Shown: in pieces, positions 8,310 to 16,667 of the stretch | How the letters are laid out: each line of letters begins with the position of its first letter | Position numbering within the stretch: position 1 is the stretch's first letter | From: Spongiactinospora sp. TRM90649 | GTDB taxonomy: Bacteria; Actinomycetota; Actinomycetes; Streptosporangiales; Streptosporangiaceae | Direction of reading: 5' to 3' | Length of the DNA: 64,000 nt | Assembly (NCBI RefSeq): GCF_029382225.1 | Contig: NZ_JARLTC010000012.1 | Location: forward strand, 1-64,000 | Translations under genes and position numbers: made by a program | Notes under the pieces: model-generated | What the model was told of the DNA's origin: nothing | The model's input: the letters and a program-made list of their open reading frames with translations, nothing else | Database searches by the model: none

Positions 8310-9466
8310 CAGCTCGTCACCTCGTCGTAGAGCCGGTCGAACAGCGCGGCCACGTCGTCGTCGTGACGGCCGGACGTGGTCAGGTAGTCGCGGAACAGCT
8401 CACGTGGGCTGCGCGCCGGAGCGTCCGGGTCGGCCCGGCGGGCGGTGGTGGTCGGGCGGAACCGTTCGTCGAGGGTGACGTCGACCGCGCCGGGCAGGAT
8501 CTCCCTGACCGTGTCGGCGAGGCCGGGGCGCGGGCGCTCCTCCACGATCACCCGCAGCCAGGTCTCGGTGTCGACCAGCCCCGCCGCGACCTCCTCCAGG
8601 CGCTCCAGCGTGCCGCGCACCGTGGCCAGCGTGCGCGGCGCGTCGAAGGTGACCTCGCGGACCACGGCCGGACGGCCCGGCTCCACATTCACCAGCAGCG
8701 CGCCCGGCGTGTTGCCCTCCTCGCCGAAGTCGACCGCGAGCGGCGAGCCGCTGTACCAGATCGGGCACGGCCCCGGGAGCTGCTGACGGCGGTGCAGGTG
8801 GCCGAGCGCCGCGTACTGGGTGGTGGGCGGGAACGCCGCCGATTCGAAGTAGTAGGAGAAGATCGACTGGGCCTCCCGCTCGCCGCCGCCGAACTTGCCG
8901 CCCGGCAGCGTGCCGTGCGTGGTGACCAGGTTGACCGTGTCACCGGCGAACGAGGCGGTGAGCGCGCCGATCAGCTCGCCGATCCGGCCGGCGTAGTCGC
9001 GGTTGTGGTCGGCGGCGGTGCCCGCCAGCACCTCGGCGGCGCGGATCACGTAGCGGTGCGAGAGGAAGGGGAGCACCGCCAGCCGTACCGGCTCGCCGGT
9101 GCGGGCGGTGAAGGAGAGCGTGCCCCCGTTGTCTGGACGGCGGAACCCGCCGACCACGTGGATGCCCAGCGCGCCGAGCACCGGCCGGTACACCTCGAAG
9201 AGCTGCGGGTTGTCGTGGTTGCCCGCGAGCACCACGACGTCGCGCCCGCCCTCGCGCAGCGCCATCAGCGCCGGCAGGACCAGCCCCTGGGCGTCGGGGG
9301 TGGGGGCCGAGGTGTCGAACAGGTCGCCCGCCACGATGACCGCGTCCACGTCTTCCCTGCGGGCAACCCCGACCAGCTCGCGCAGCACCGCGCGGTGCTC
9401 GTCCAGCCGGGAACGGCCCTTGAGGACCTTGCCGACGTGCCAGTCGGCCGTGTGCAGGATCTTCAT
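8309..9466 (-). CDS. sbcD: SbcD/Mre11-type exonuclease
   Basis: A 385-residue calcineurin-like metallophosphoesterase of the SbcD/Mre11 family, the nuclease half of SbcCD. Metal-binding motifs run in order: D8-W-H10, GDLFD at ~47-51, GNHD at ~82-85, TTHGTL near residue 184, and GHLH at ~223-226. A C-terminal capping region follows and is typical in length. It lies 28 bp after herA on the same strand and overlaps sbcC by one base. The ATG at 9466 is preceded by a GGGACAC stretch rather than a strong ribosome site, which fits coupling to herA translation. Confidence 0.93.
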   Translation of the reverse strand: MKILHTADWHVGKVLKGRSRLDEHRAVLRELVGVARREDVDAVIVAGDLFDTSAPTPDAQGLVLPALMALREGGRDVVVLAGNHDNPQLFEVYRPVLGALGIHVVGGFRRPDNGGTLSFTARTGEPVRLAVLPFLSHRYVIRAAEVLAGTAADHNRDYAGRIGELIGALTASFAGDTVNLVTTHGTLPGGKFGGGEREAQSIFSYYFESAAFPPTTQYAALGHLHRRQQLPGPCPIWYSGSPLAVDFGEEGNTPGALLVNVEPGRPAVVREVTFDAPRTLATVRGTLERLEEVAAGLVDTETWLRVIVEERPRPGLADTVREILPGAVDVTLDERFRPTTTARRADPDAPARSPRELFRDYLTTSGRHDDDVAALFDRLYDEVTS

Positions 9467-9494
9467 CGTGTCCCTTCGCTCGCGGACGGGCGCT

Positions 9495-11297
9495 CTAGAA
9501 CGGGGGAATGTCGTCTTCGGGGGCGGTGCCCGGCAGCCCGGCGAACGGGTCGGCCGGGCGCGTGCCCGTGGGCGGCGCCCCCGCCTCCGCCGGACGGGTG
9601 GCCCAGGCCGGGAACGGGAAGGTCACCGCGAGCGGCACCGGGATCTCCGGCTGGGCCACGAACATCGTGCCGGGCTTGGCGATGGTCGCCCGCTCGCGGG
9701 CCGCCGTGGTGAGCCAGCCGTACTCGGACCGGGCGGCCTCGGCCGCGTCGAGGCGTCCGGCGACGCGCACCGCGCAGTTGGCCACGATGCGCCGCTCCAC
9801 CTCGGAGGCGGTCTGCTGGGCGCCGATCAGGATCACCCCGAGCGAGCGCCCGCGCTCGGCCACGTCGAGCAGGATCTCCTTGATCGGCGAATCGCCCTCT
9901 CGCGGGGCGTACTTGTTCAGCTCGTCGAGCACCACGAACAGCAGCGGCCTGGCCGAGCCGGTGCTCTCCTTGCGGGCGAACTCGCCGCGCAGCACCACGC
10001 CCACCACGAACCGCTGGGCCCGCTCGGGCAGGTTGTGCAGGTCGACGATCGACACCTGCGCGTCGGAGGTGCGGATCGAGTGCGACGAGCCGCGCGGCAG
10101 GTCACCCCTGATGATCGGCGACAGCGGCCGGACCGCGCTGCGCAGCCTGCGCAGGAACGCGTTGACGGTGCCCAGCGGCACCTGCGCGCCCGCCCACACC
10201 GCGCGGGTGCCCTCGTCGGTGAGGCCCTGGTCGATGACCTCGACCAGGTCGGTGAAGGTACGGCACGCCGGGGTGGCGTTGCCGTCGGGCGTGCGGATCA
10301 GCACCGCCCCGGAGTCGCCGACCGGCTCGGCCCACGACCGCAGCCGCGCCGCGACCTGGCCGACCAGCATGGAGTACTGGGAGCGCTCGTCGTCGGCGTC
10401 GGCGAACACGAACCGCATCAGCTCCTCGTCGCAGAACTCGCGGAGGGTCCAGTAGTAGGAGCTGACGCCGTGGGTGCGCGAGGAGACGTGCGGCACGCCG
10501 TTGGGGTCGCCGGGCCGGGGCGGCGCGAAGACGTGGACGCTGTGGAAAGGCCGGGCCGCCAGGCCGAGCCGGTCGTAGGCGGCGGTGGCGTCGGCGGCGA
10601 TGCGGGTGTTGGGGTGGTCGAGGAACAGCAGGTCCTCGCCCTTGACCGAGAAGATCAGCGCCTTGGTGTTGGCCGCCTCCGCGCCGAGCGCGGGCGAGTT
10701 GAAGATCGAGTAGAGCAGGAAGGTGGCGAAGGAGGTCTTCGTGGCGACGCCGGACACGCCGGAGATCGACACGTGCGCGCCGCGCGTGCCGTCGAGGAAG
10801 TCGAAGTTGACGTACATCGGCTGACCGTCGCGGCCGAGCCCGATGGGGATCTTGCGCTCCATCACGTCGAAGTAGAGCGCCTGGTCGCGGTCGCCGGCAC
10901 TGGCCTTGTGCACCAGCGCGCCCGGCAGCGGCGGCACGAACACCTCGGGCTCCACCCTGGTCACGCGGACCTCGGCCACCTCGACCACGGCGGCGGGCAG
11001 CGCGCCGTCGGCGATCAGGAACACGTCGGAGTCGTAGGTCGCGCCCTCGTGGCGCGCCTCGACCGCCGAGACGACCCCCGCCACCAGGACCGGGCCGTAT
11101 CCGGGGACGTCTCTCCTGGTGACCACGACGTCGTCGAGCTGGGCGATCCTGCCGGGCTCGAAGCCGACCCAGAACGACAGCGGGGACGCCGCCTGGGTGC
11201 CGAGCACGCGTCCGACGGCCTCGGCCGGCATGGCGTCACCGGCGAGCGCCGGCGGCCGGGCGGCCACGCCCTCGTCGATCCCCAAACCATCCCCCAC
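9495..11297 (-). CDS. herA: HerA-like DNA translocase ATPase with degenerate P-loop
   Basis: A 600-residue FtsK/HerA-superfamily ATPase with an N-terminal beta-barrel (HAS-like, ~26-130) and a RecA-like core (~150-570). Walker B is canonical, LLFVVLDELNKYAP with D458/E459, followed by ERGRSLGV (probable arginine finger) and IGAQQ. Walker A is odd: ISGVSGVATKTS at ~178-189 keeps Lys187-Thr188 but lacks the glycine immediately before the lysine. The C-terminal ~40 residues are Pro-rich and disordered. The start is a GTG at 11297 with AAGG upstream. It is the first gene of herA-sbcD-sbcC-nurA and probably pumps DNA to the NurA nuclease. In archaea the same four activities form the end-resection machine. 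Confidence 0.82.
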   Translation of the reverse strand: MGDGLGIDEGVAARPPALAGDAMPAEAVGRVLGTQAASPLSFWVGFEPGRIAQLDDVVVTRRDVPGYGPVLVAGVVSAVEARHEGATYDSDVFLIADGALPAAVVEVAEVRVTRVEPEVFVPPLPGALVHKASAGDRDQALYFDVMERKIPIGLGRDGQPMYVNFDFLDGTRGAHVSISGVSGVATKTSFATFLLYSIFNSPALGAEAANTKALIFSVKGEDLLFLDHPNTRIAADATAAYDRLGLAARPFHSVHVFAPPRPGDPNGVPHVSSRTHGVSSYYWTLREFCDEELMRFVFADADDERSQYSMLVGQVAARLRSWAEPVGDSGAVLIRTPDGNATPACRTFTDLVEVIDQGLTDEGTRAVWAGAQVPLGTVNAFLRRLRSAVRPLSPIIRGDLPRGSSHSIRTSDAQVSIVDLHNLPERAQRFVVGVVLRGEFARKESTGSARPLLFVVLDELNKYAPREGDSPIKEILLDVAERGRSLGVILIGAQQTASEVERRIVANCAVRVAGRLDAAEAARSEYGWLTTAARERATIAKPGTMFVAQPEIPVPLAVTFPFPAWATRPAEAGAPPTGTRPADPFAGLPGTAPEDDIPPF

Positions 11298-11312
11298 TAC
11301 TGCCTTGACGTG

Positions 11313-11427
11313 CGATCACGCGATCGAACGAGCCTGGCCGGAGCGGTCGCTCCAGCCTCTTCAGCACCTTAAGGGGCGCGTCGCCGGGCGCGGGCCGGTA
11401 GCACGGTTTTCCGTGCCCTGCGCGCCC
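11313..11427 (-). promoter_or_regulatory. Structured upstream region of herA
   Basis: Two elements precede herA. CGATC/GATCG (11313-11317, 11322-11326) is a 5-bp inverted repeat centred about 22 bp before the start. Further upstream, GGGCGCG (11386-11392) pairs with CGCGCCC (11421-11427), enclosing a perfect hairpin GCACGG-TTTT-CCGTGC (11401-11416). The large stem could be a leader structure or a terminator for transcription arriving from kptA. Neither role can be chosen from sequence alone. Confidence 0.4.
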
Positions 11428-11523
11428 GGTGGCTGTGCCCCGATCGGCCGATGCCGGAGCCTACCGAGGACCCCCGACAACTCGGCGACCTGACAACCGG
11501 CGACTCGGCGACTCGGCGTCGAC

Positions 11524-11545
11524 GGGCGACTCCGGCCCGTCGCCC
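11524..11545 (-). terminator. Possible terminator hairpin after kptA
   Basis: GGGCGAC (11524-11530) and GTCGCCC (11539-11545) form a 7-bp GC stem with an 8-nt loop, just past the kptA stop codon on the minus strand. There is no clear U-tract, as is common for actinobacterial terminators, so the assignment is tentative. Short repeats of CGGCGACT follow at about 11485-11520. Confidence 0.4.
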
Positions 11546-11554
11546 GGAATAGTC

Positions 11555-12097
11555 TCACCCCGGGAAGCGGATGAACTCCGGCGGCACGTGGTCCGCCAGC
11601 CAGACCCCGTTCGCGCTGACCCGGAAGGGGTGACCGGCGGCGTGCATGGCGGCGGCGTCCACGACCAGTACCACCGCCCTGCCGCGCCGCGAGCCGACCC
11701 GGACGGCGGTCTCTCGGTCGGCCGACAGGTGGACGTGCCCCCGGCTCATCCGGGACAGACCCTCGGCGCGGATCGCGGCCACGCTCACCTCGACCGTGCC
11801 GTGGTAGAGGACGGCGGGCGGCGCCACCGCGGGCAGCCCCAGATCGACCGCCACCGAATGCCCCTGCGCGGCCCGGATCCTGCCGTCGCGCAGCTCGTAG
11901 CGCCGCTTGTCGTTCGCGGCCACCACGTGCTCCAGCTCCTCCCGGCCGATCGGGAACCCGTTCGCCGCCGAGGCCGCGAGCAGGGTCTCCACGCCCACCC
12001 AGCCCTGCTCGTCCAGGCCGATCCCGATCCGCTCCGGCTCGTGGCGCAGGTGCTTGGCGAGGTATTTCGAGATCCGCACCATCCGCCGTTCGTCCAC
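11555..12097 (-). CDS. kptA: RNA 2'-phosphotransferase KptA/Tpt1
   Basis: A 180-residue Tpt1/KptA-family enzyme. The family transfers an internal RNA 2'-phosphate to NAD+, yielding 2'-OH RNA, nicotinamide and ADP-ribose 1''-2''-cyclic phosphate; its purpose in bacteria, which lack the tRNA splicing that creates the substrate, is unsettled. Visible motifs are SKYLAKHLRHEP with catalytic Arg18, Q-G-H-S at 78-81 (His80), L-Y-H-G-T at 97-101, and GHVHLS at 120-125. Length is normal for the family. It lies upstream of, and on the same strand as, the herA operon, 257 bp away, and is divergent from the small protein/DUF4132 pair. Confidence 0.92.
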   Translation of the reverse strand: MDERRMVRISKYLAKHLRHEPERIGIGLDEQGWVGVETLLAASAANGFPIGREELEHVVAANDKRRYELRDGRIRAAQGHSVAVDLGLPAVAPPAVLYHGTVEVSVAAIRAEGLSRMSRGHVHLSADRETAVRVGSRRGRAVVLVVDAAAMHAAGHPFRVSANGVWLADHVPPEFIRFPG

Positions 12098-12177
12098 CCG
12101 GCCCTCCCCGGTTTCTGTCGGCCACCGCTGCTTTGATGAGGCTGCCAGGCAAGATCGACGACTACAAGGACCTCATC

Positions 12178-12570
12178 ATGGCGTTGGTGACCTTTCGCGA
12201 CGAGACCGCGACCGGCAAGGCGTTGGACGAGTTCACGCTTCCCGGTTTACCCGAGAGCGTCACGGCCCGCGAGCTGGTGCGACTGCGCGTGCGGGAGGAG
12301 GTGGCGAAGTACAACGCGAATCCGACGCGCCGCTTCAACGGGCTGGTGATGCCCGACGGCGCGGAGGCCGAGCTGAACGGCTACCGCATGCCCGCCCCGC
12401 GCGGCCTCGACTGGGAACGGCAGGCCGACGCCGCCGAGGCGGCCTTCCTCCGCAACGGGTTCATCCTGCTGGCCGGGGAGCGCCAGATCGAAGACCTCGA
12501 CGAGCGCGTCGACCTGACCGCCGACCCCGTCGTGTCCTTCATCAAGCTGGTGCCGCTGGTGGGAGGCTGA
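12178..12570 (+). CDS. Small conserved protein paired with DUF4132
   Basis: A 130-residue soluble protein of unknown function. It begins MALVTFRDETATGK and ends SFIKLVPLVGG, a pattern that I recognise as a conserved actinobacterial partner gene placed just before DUF4132 genes. The ATG at 12178 is chosen because AAGGA lies seven bases upstream; a longer frame exists but needs a TTG at 12133 with no ribosome site. It ends 4 bp before the DUF4132 start, so the two are surely co-transcribed. The core contains a GLVMPDGAEAELNGYR segment and an acidic C-terminal third. Confidence 0.75.
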   Translation: MALVTFRDETATGKALDEFTLPGLPESVTARELVRLRVREEVAKYNANPTRRFNGLVMPDGAEAELNGYRMPAPRGLDWERQADAAEAAFLRNGFILLAGERQIEDLDERVDLTADPVVSFIKLVPLVGG

Positions 12571-12574
12571 CCGG

Positions 12575-15001
12575 ATGACGACCGACGAATGGCCGTTCGG
12601 CGGCACGCCGCTGGAGCACGCCTACTGGGCCGCGCAGTGGGCCGTCGCCAACCGAGAGAGGTACACCCGGCTCGACGAGGCCCACGCGGCAGGCGTGCCC
12701 GTCGCGACGCTGACCGCCGGCTACGGCGAGGCCGACTGGCGGTTCCTCGGCATGTGGGCGCAGGCGCGCCTGGACCTGGGCTGGGACGGCGGCCACGACC
12801 ACGACCCCCGGGCGCTGGAGGCGACCCACGGGGCCGCGGACCGCGAGCTGGAATGGACGGCCGAGGAGGCGTCGATCCTGTGGGACGTCGCCGACCGCCT
12901 GATGATGCGCGCGCACACCCACCATCGCGAGCTGTACCGCCTGCCGCTGGCCGCCGTGGCCCGGCTCGGCTACCCTGACCGGCGCGCCGTCCTCTACCAC
13001 GCCAGGAGCTGGTACCCCCGCTACTGGAAAGACGCCTGGGAGGTGCTGCGCGACCCGGTCGAGGAGCTGCTGACCGAACCGGAGGAGAGCGACCCCGCGG
13101 CGGCCGTCCGCAACGTGATGTGGGAGGACGACCACTTCGCCGCCGCGCTGATCACGGATTTCGCGCCGCGCCTGGCGTCCCCGGAGGCGCTGCCGCTGCT
13201 GCGCCACTGGCAGCGCGCCACGCAGGCCCGGCCCAGCGAGCGGTGGCTGGCCAAGGCCCGCGAGCTGGTCCGGCCGGGGACGGGCGCGCTGCTCCGCGAC
13301 GTCCTCGGTCTGATCCCCGCCCACCGGGCCGGGGAGTTCGCCCGGTTCCGGTACGGCCGCCGCCACACCGAGGTCCTCTATCTGAGCGAGCTGACGGCCG
13401 TCCCGCTGCGCGGCATGCTCTGGACCTGCGAGCTGATCGACGAACCGTGGGTGACCACGCTGCTCGGCGACATCGCGGTGGCCACCGGCGTGGGCGACGG
13501 CGGCTCCAAGTCGGTCTCCCGCAGCGAGCTGCTGGCCAACGCGGCCATCGGCGTGCTGGGCAGGCGGGGCGACCTCGCCGGGGTCGCCCAGCTCGCCCGG
13601 GTGCTCGCCAAGGTGCGCAGGAAGACCGTGCTGGCCTGCGCCGACAAGGCCCTGGCCGCGGTGGCGGGGCACACCGGGCTGTCGCCCGAGCAGTTGCTCG
13701 ACCGCACCGTGCCCACGTTCGGCCTCGGCCCCGACGGCACCCGCACCGAGCACGGCCTGCGCCTGTCGCTGACCGGCGCGATCGAGTACGTGGACGGCGG
13801 CAAGGTCCGCAAGTCGATCCCGAAGGCGGTCCGCGCCGAGCACCCGGAGCTGCTCGCGGAGCTGAAGACCACCGCCAAGGAGTTGCGCTCCGCGCTGCCC
13901 GCCGAGCGGTTCCGCGTGGAGCGCGCGCTGGCCGGGGAGCGGATCTGGCGCTGGCGCGACGTCCGGGAGTTCTTCCTCGACCACCCGGTGACCGGTCACT
14001 TCGGCAGGTCGCTGATCTGGCGCGTGCTGCAGGGGCCCGCCGGGCTGCCGGTCCGCGCGGGTGACGGCTGGGAACTGGCCGACCCGGCGGGGCGGCGGAT
14101 CCAGCCGGAGCCGGAGACCCCCGTGCTGCTGTGGCATCCGATCGGGGCCTCGGTGGAGGAGGTCAAGGGCTGGCGCGACCACCTGATCGAGATCGGCCTG
14201 CGCCAGCCGTTCAAGCAGGCGTTCCGCGAGATCTACCTGCTCACGCCCGCCGAGGAGACCGCCCGCGACCATTCGGGCCGCTTCGCGGGCCACATCCTGC
14301 GCTACGGCCAGGCCAAGGCGCTGCTGACCGAGCGCGGCTGGACCGGCCTGACGCTGGGCCACTGGGACGCCGTGGGCGGCTCCCACTACTGCGAGGCCCG
14401 CAGGGAGCTGCCCGGCCTGACCGCCTGGTGGGGTTTCCACCTCGACTACGAGAACGCCGAGCGCGACGGCTACGGCACCGCGTCCACCTGCGTCAGCGAG
14501 AACATCCGGTTCACCGACGAGGGCGACGGCGGCGGCGTGCCGCTGGCCGAGGTCGATCCGCTGGTGCTGTCGGAGGTGCTGCGCGACGCCGACCTGGCCG
14601 TGGGCGTCACCTCCACCGGGCTCGACCCGCGCGGCGAGGGCGACTACTGGCGCGACTACTCCTTCGGCGACCTGTCGGAGACGGCGGTGACGCGCCGTGA
14701 CGCGCTCGTCCGGCTGTTGCCGCGCCTGGCGATCAGGGACCGCGCCGAGGTGACCGGCCGGTTCCTGCGGGTCCGGGGCGACCTGCGCACCTACAAGATC
14801 CATCTGGGGTCGGGCAACATCCTGATGGAGCCGAACGACGCCTACCTGTGCGTCGTCCCCGGCGGCACCGGGATGGGCCGGGTCTTCCTGCCGTTCGAGG
14901 AGGACGGCGGCATGCTCTCTGTCGTGCTGTCCAAGGCGTTCCTGCTGGCCGCGGACACCGAGATCACCGATCCGACGATCACCCGACAGCTCGGCGTCTG
15001 A
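12575..15001 (+). CDS. DUF4132 domain protein
   Basis: An 808-residue soluble protein. The central and C-terminal portion (~390-690) matches DUF4132 (features include LTPAEETARDHSGRF and GHILRYGQAKALL), and the last ~110 residues (YKIHLGSGNILMEPND..YLCVVP) match the separate domain usually found at the end of these proteins. Helical repeats are likely in the N-terminal half. Relatives include E. coli MolR-type proteins; no biochemical activity is established. The ATG at 12575 has GGAGG eight bases upstream, inside the end of the preceding gene, so the pair is tightly coupled. Confidence 0.85.
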   Translation: MTTDEWPFGGTPLEHAYWAAQWAVANRERYTRLDEAHAAGVPVATLTAGYGEADWRFLGMWAQARLDLGWDGGHDHDPRALEATHGAADRELEWTAEEASILWDVADRLMMRAHTHHRELYRLPLAAVARLGYPDRRAVLYHARSWYPRYWKDAWEVLRDPVEELLTEPEESDPAAAVRNVMWEDDHFAAALITDFAPRLASPEALPLLRHWQRATQARPSERWLAKARELVRPGTGALLRDVLGLIPAHRAGEFARFRYGRRHTEVLYLSELTAVPLRGMLWTCELIDEPWVTTLLGDIAVATGVGDGGSKSVSRSELLANAAIGVLGRRGDLAGVAQLARVLAKVRRKTVLACADKALAAVAGHTGLSPEQLLDRTVPTFGLGPDGTRTEHGLRLSLTGAIEYVDGGKVRKSIPKAVRAEHPELLAELKTTAKELRSALPAERFRVERALAGERIWRWRDVREFFLDHPVTGHFGRSLIWRVLQGPAGLPVRAGDGWELADPAGRRIQPEPETPVLLWHPIGASVEEVKGWRDHLIEIGLRQPFKQAFREIYLLTPAEETARDHSGRFAGHILRYGQAKALLTERGWTGLTLGHWDAVGGSHYCEARRELPGLTAWWGFHLDYENAERDGYGTASTCVSENIRFTDEGDGGGVPLAEVDPLVLSEVLRDADLAVGVTSTGLDPRGEGDYWRDYSFGDLSETAVTRRDALVRLLPRLAIRDRAEVTGRFLRVRGDLRTYKIHLGSGNILMEPNDAYLCVVPGGTGMGRVFLPFEEDGGMLSVVLSKAFLLAADTEITDPTITRQLGV

Positions 15002-15027
15002 TCATCTCCCGGGGGTAGGTTCACCGG

Positions 15028-15996
15028 GTGCTCACCGCGGCCTTCGTGCTCGACCCCGCCGTGTTCGCCGACGTGTACGGCCCGTCGCTGGACCGCCTGC
15101 GGCGCACCGCGCGCCCGATCTATGGGCCGGTGGCGCGCGCCGATCCCGGCCGGCTGGGCGGGATCGAGGTGCTCTGCACCGGCTGGGGCGCGCCCGTGCT
15201 GGACCGGGCGTTCCTGGACGCGGCTCCCGGGCTGGCGCTGGTGCTGCACGCGGCCGGGTCGGTGCGCGGGCTGGTGACCCCGGAGTTCTGGGAGCGCGGC
15301 ATCCCGCTGGTGTCGGCGTACCGGGCCAACGCCGTGCCGGTGGCCGACTTCACCGCCGCGCAGATCGTCTACGCGCTCAAGCAGGGCTGGCGGCACGTCC
15401 TGCTGTCCAGGGAGCGGCGCGGCCCCGTCGGGCACCTGCCCGCCCCCGGCACGTACGGCACGCGCGTCGGCCTGGTGTCCCTCGGCGCGATCGGCCGTCT
15501 GGTGGCGAGCCGCCTGCGCCCGCTGGACGTCGAGGTGGTGGCGCACGACCCTTACGCCGACCCGGCGACGGCGGGCGTGCCGCTGGTCGGGCTCGGCGAG
15601 CTGTTCGGCACCTGCGACGTGGTCAGCCTGCACACGCCCCTGCTGCCGGAGACCGCGGGCATGGTCGGCCGCGAGCTGCTGCGCGGCATGCGCGAGGGCG
15701 CCACCCTGATCAACACGGCGCGTGGCGGGCTGATCGACGAGACCGCGCTGATCGAGGTGCTCGCGGAGCGCCCCGACCTGTTCGCGGTGCTCGACGTGAC
15801 CGACCCGGAGCCCCCGCCGCCCGGCTCCCCGTTGTTCACGCTGCCCAACGTGGTCGTCACCCCGCACATCGCGGGCAGCCTGGGCCGGGAGCGGGCGCGG
15901 CTCGGCGCGCTGGTCACCGGTGAGCTGGAGCGCTTCGCCGCCGGGCTCCCGCTCGAACACGCCCTCACCGGCCGGACCGCCGAGCGGCTGGCCTGA
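15028..15996 (+). CDS. D-isomer-specific 2-hydroxyacid dehydrogenase
   Basis: A 322-residue NAD-dependent 2-hydroxyacid dehydrogenase. The Rossmann motif is VGLVSLGAIGR (~149-159), with serine where the first glycine is usual. Catalytic features follow: NTARGGLIDE with the substrate arginine, an acidic residue in VLDVTDPEP, and His in VTPHIAGS. The N-terminal catalytic domain is present, so length is normal. Substrate (glycerate, phosphoglycerate or another 2-oxoacid) cannot be read from sequence. The GTG at 15028 is used. It follows DUF4132 by 27 bp and may be co-transcribed, though no functional link is apparent. Confidence 0.88.
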   Translation: MLTAAFVLDPAVFADVYGPSLDRLRRTARPIYGPVARADPGRLGGIEVLCTGWGAPVLDRAFLDAAPGLALVLHAAGSVRGLVTPEFWERGIPLVSAYRANAVPVADFTAAQIVYALKQGWRHVLLSRERRGPVGHLPAPGTYGTRVGLVSLGAIGRLVASRLRPLDVEVVAHDPYADPATAGVPLVGLGELFGTCDVVSLHTPLLPETAGMVGRELLRGMREGATLINTARGGLIDETALIEVLAERPDLFAVLDVTDPEPPPPGSPLFTLPNVVVTPHIAGSLGRERARLGALVTGELERFAAGLPLEHALTGRTAERLA

Positions 15997-16029
15997 CCCC
16001 GGCATCGGCAGGGCGCCGGGCGCGGGCCG

Positions 16030-16263
16030 TCAGGTGGAGCGCATCCGCGACAGGATGCCGAGCTGCTCGAACAGGACCTCCACCAGATCGACGGGCCCCC
16101 GGCTCGCGATCTGGTGGCGGACGCCGTTGCTCCGCTGCTGGTGGGTGGGCGGATCATGACGGGTCGCCCACCACACCCCGCCGAGGACCGTGAACCGCCA
16201 GCCGGGGAAGGTGCTCTCCAGCACCCCGAGATGGGCCCGCTCGTGTGGAGTCAGCTCGTCCAT
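16030..16263 (-). CDS. Small hypothetical protein
   Basis: A 77-residue protein starting MDELTPHERAHLGVLESTFPGW and ending GILSRMRST. The FPGW...GGVWWATR pattern is shared by many short actinobacterial proteins of unknown function. The ATG at 16263 has a ribosome site GGAAGGG about six bases upstream. The frame continues open further upstream but that part has no coding character, so the short form is preferred. It converges with the 2-hydroxyacid dehydrogenase, leaving a 33-bp gap. There are no membrane segments. Confidence 0.6.
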   Translation of the reverse strand: MDELTPHERAHLGVLESTFPGWRFTVLGGVWWATRHDPPTHQQRSNGVRHQIASRGPVDLVEVLFEQLGILSRMRST

Positions 16264-16667
16264 CCACGCCCTTCCCGCGCCGATTTCCAACAGGGGCCCC
16301 TGCCCATTCAAGGAGAGTTCGAACGCCCAGATTAAGAGCTGAGGGCATTGTCCTGCCACTCGGATAGTCCACCGGAAAATGGTCACCGAGGACATTCGGT
16401 CACCGCAGGAAAACCTGATTTCGGCATTGCCCGATATCGGCGCGTCAGTTGTTCTCGATGGAGTCGCCCGTTTCCGTAAAGCGCATTCGGCGCCGCCCAA
16501 AATGACACACTCCGCGCCCATGTAGACACGGAGCGCGATGGCACGCCGTTGGCATGCCTCCCACCTGGGACAACGGCGAAATGCCCGCACGCGGAAAATA
16601 TTCGCGGATAGGATCAAGCCTCTGCGTGATCGGAACGTGCGTCACCACGGGGGATGGAGCGACCAGG
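16264..16667. other. Intergenic region, AT-richer, divergent promoters
   Basis: No gene is visible. The stretch is less GC-rich than the rest of the window and should hold promoters for the small minus-strand gene and for the plus-strand methyltransferase. An 8-bp direct repeat GGTCACCG occurs at 16381-16388 and 16398-16405. An AT-rich patch AAAATATTC near 16596 is a candidate promoter element for the methyltransferase. Confidence 0.4.

Noticed and set aside
12542..14803. Minus-strand frame opposite DUF4132
   Set aside because: Antisense shadow with Gln/Arg/Gly-rich translation; the plus-strand protein has conserved domains.
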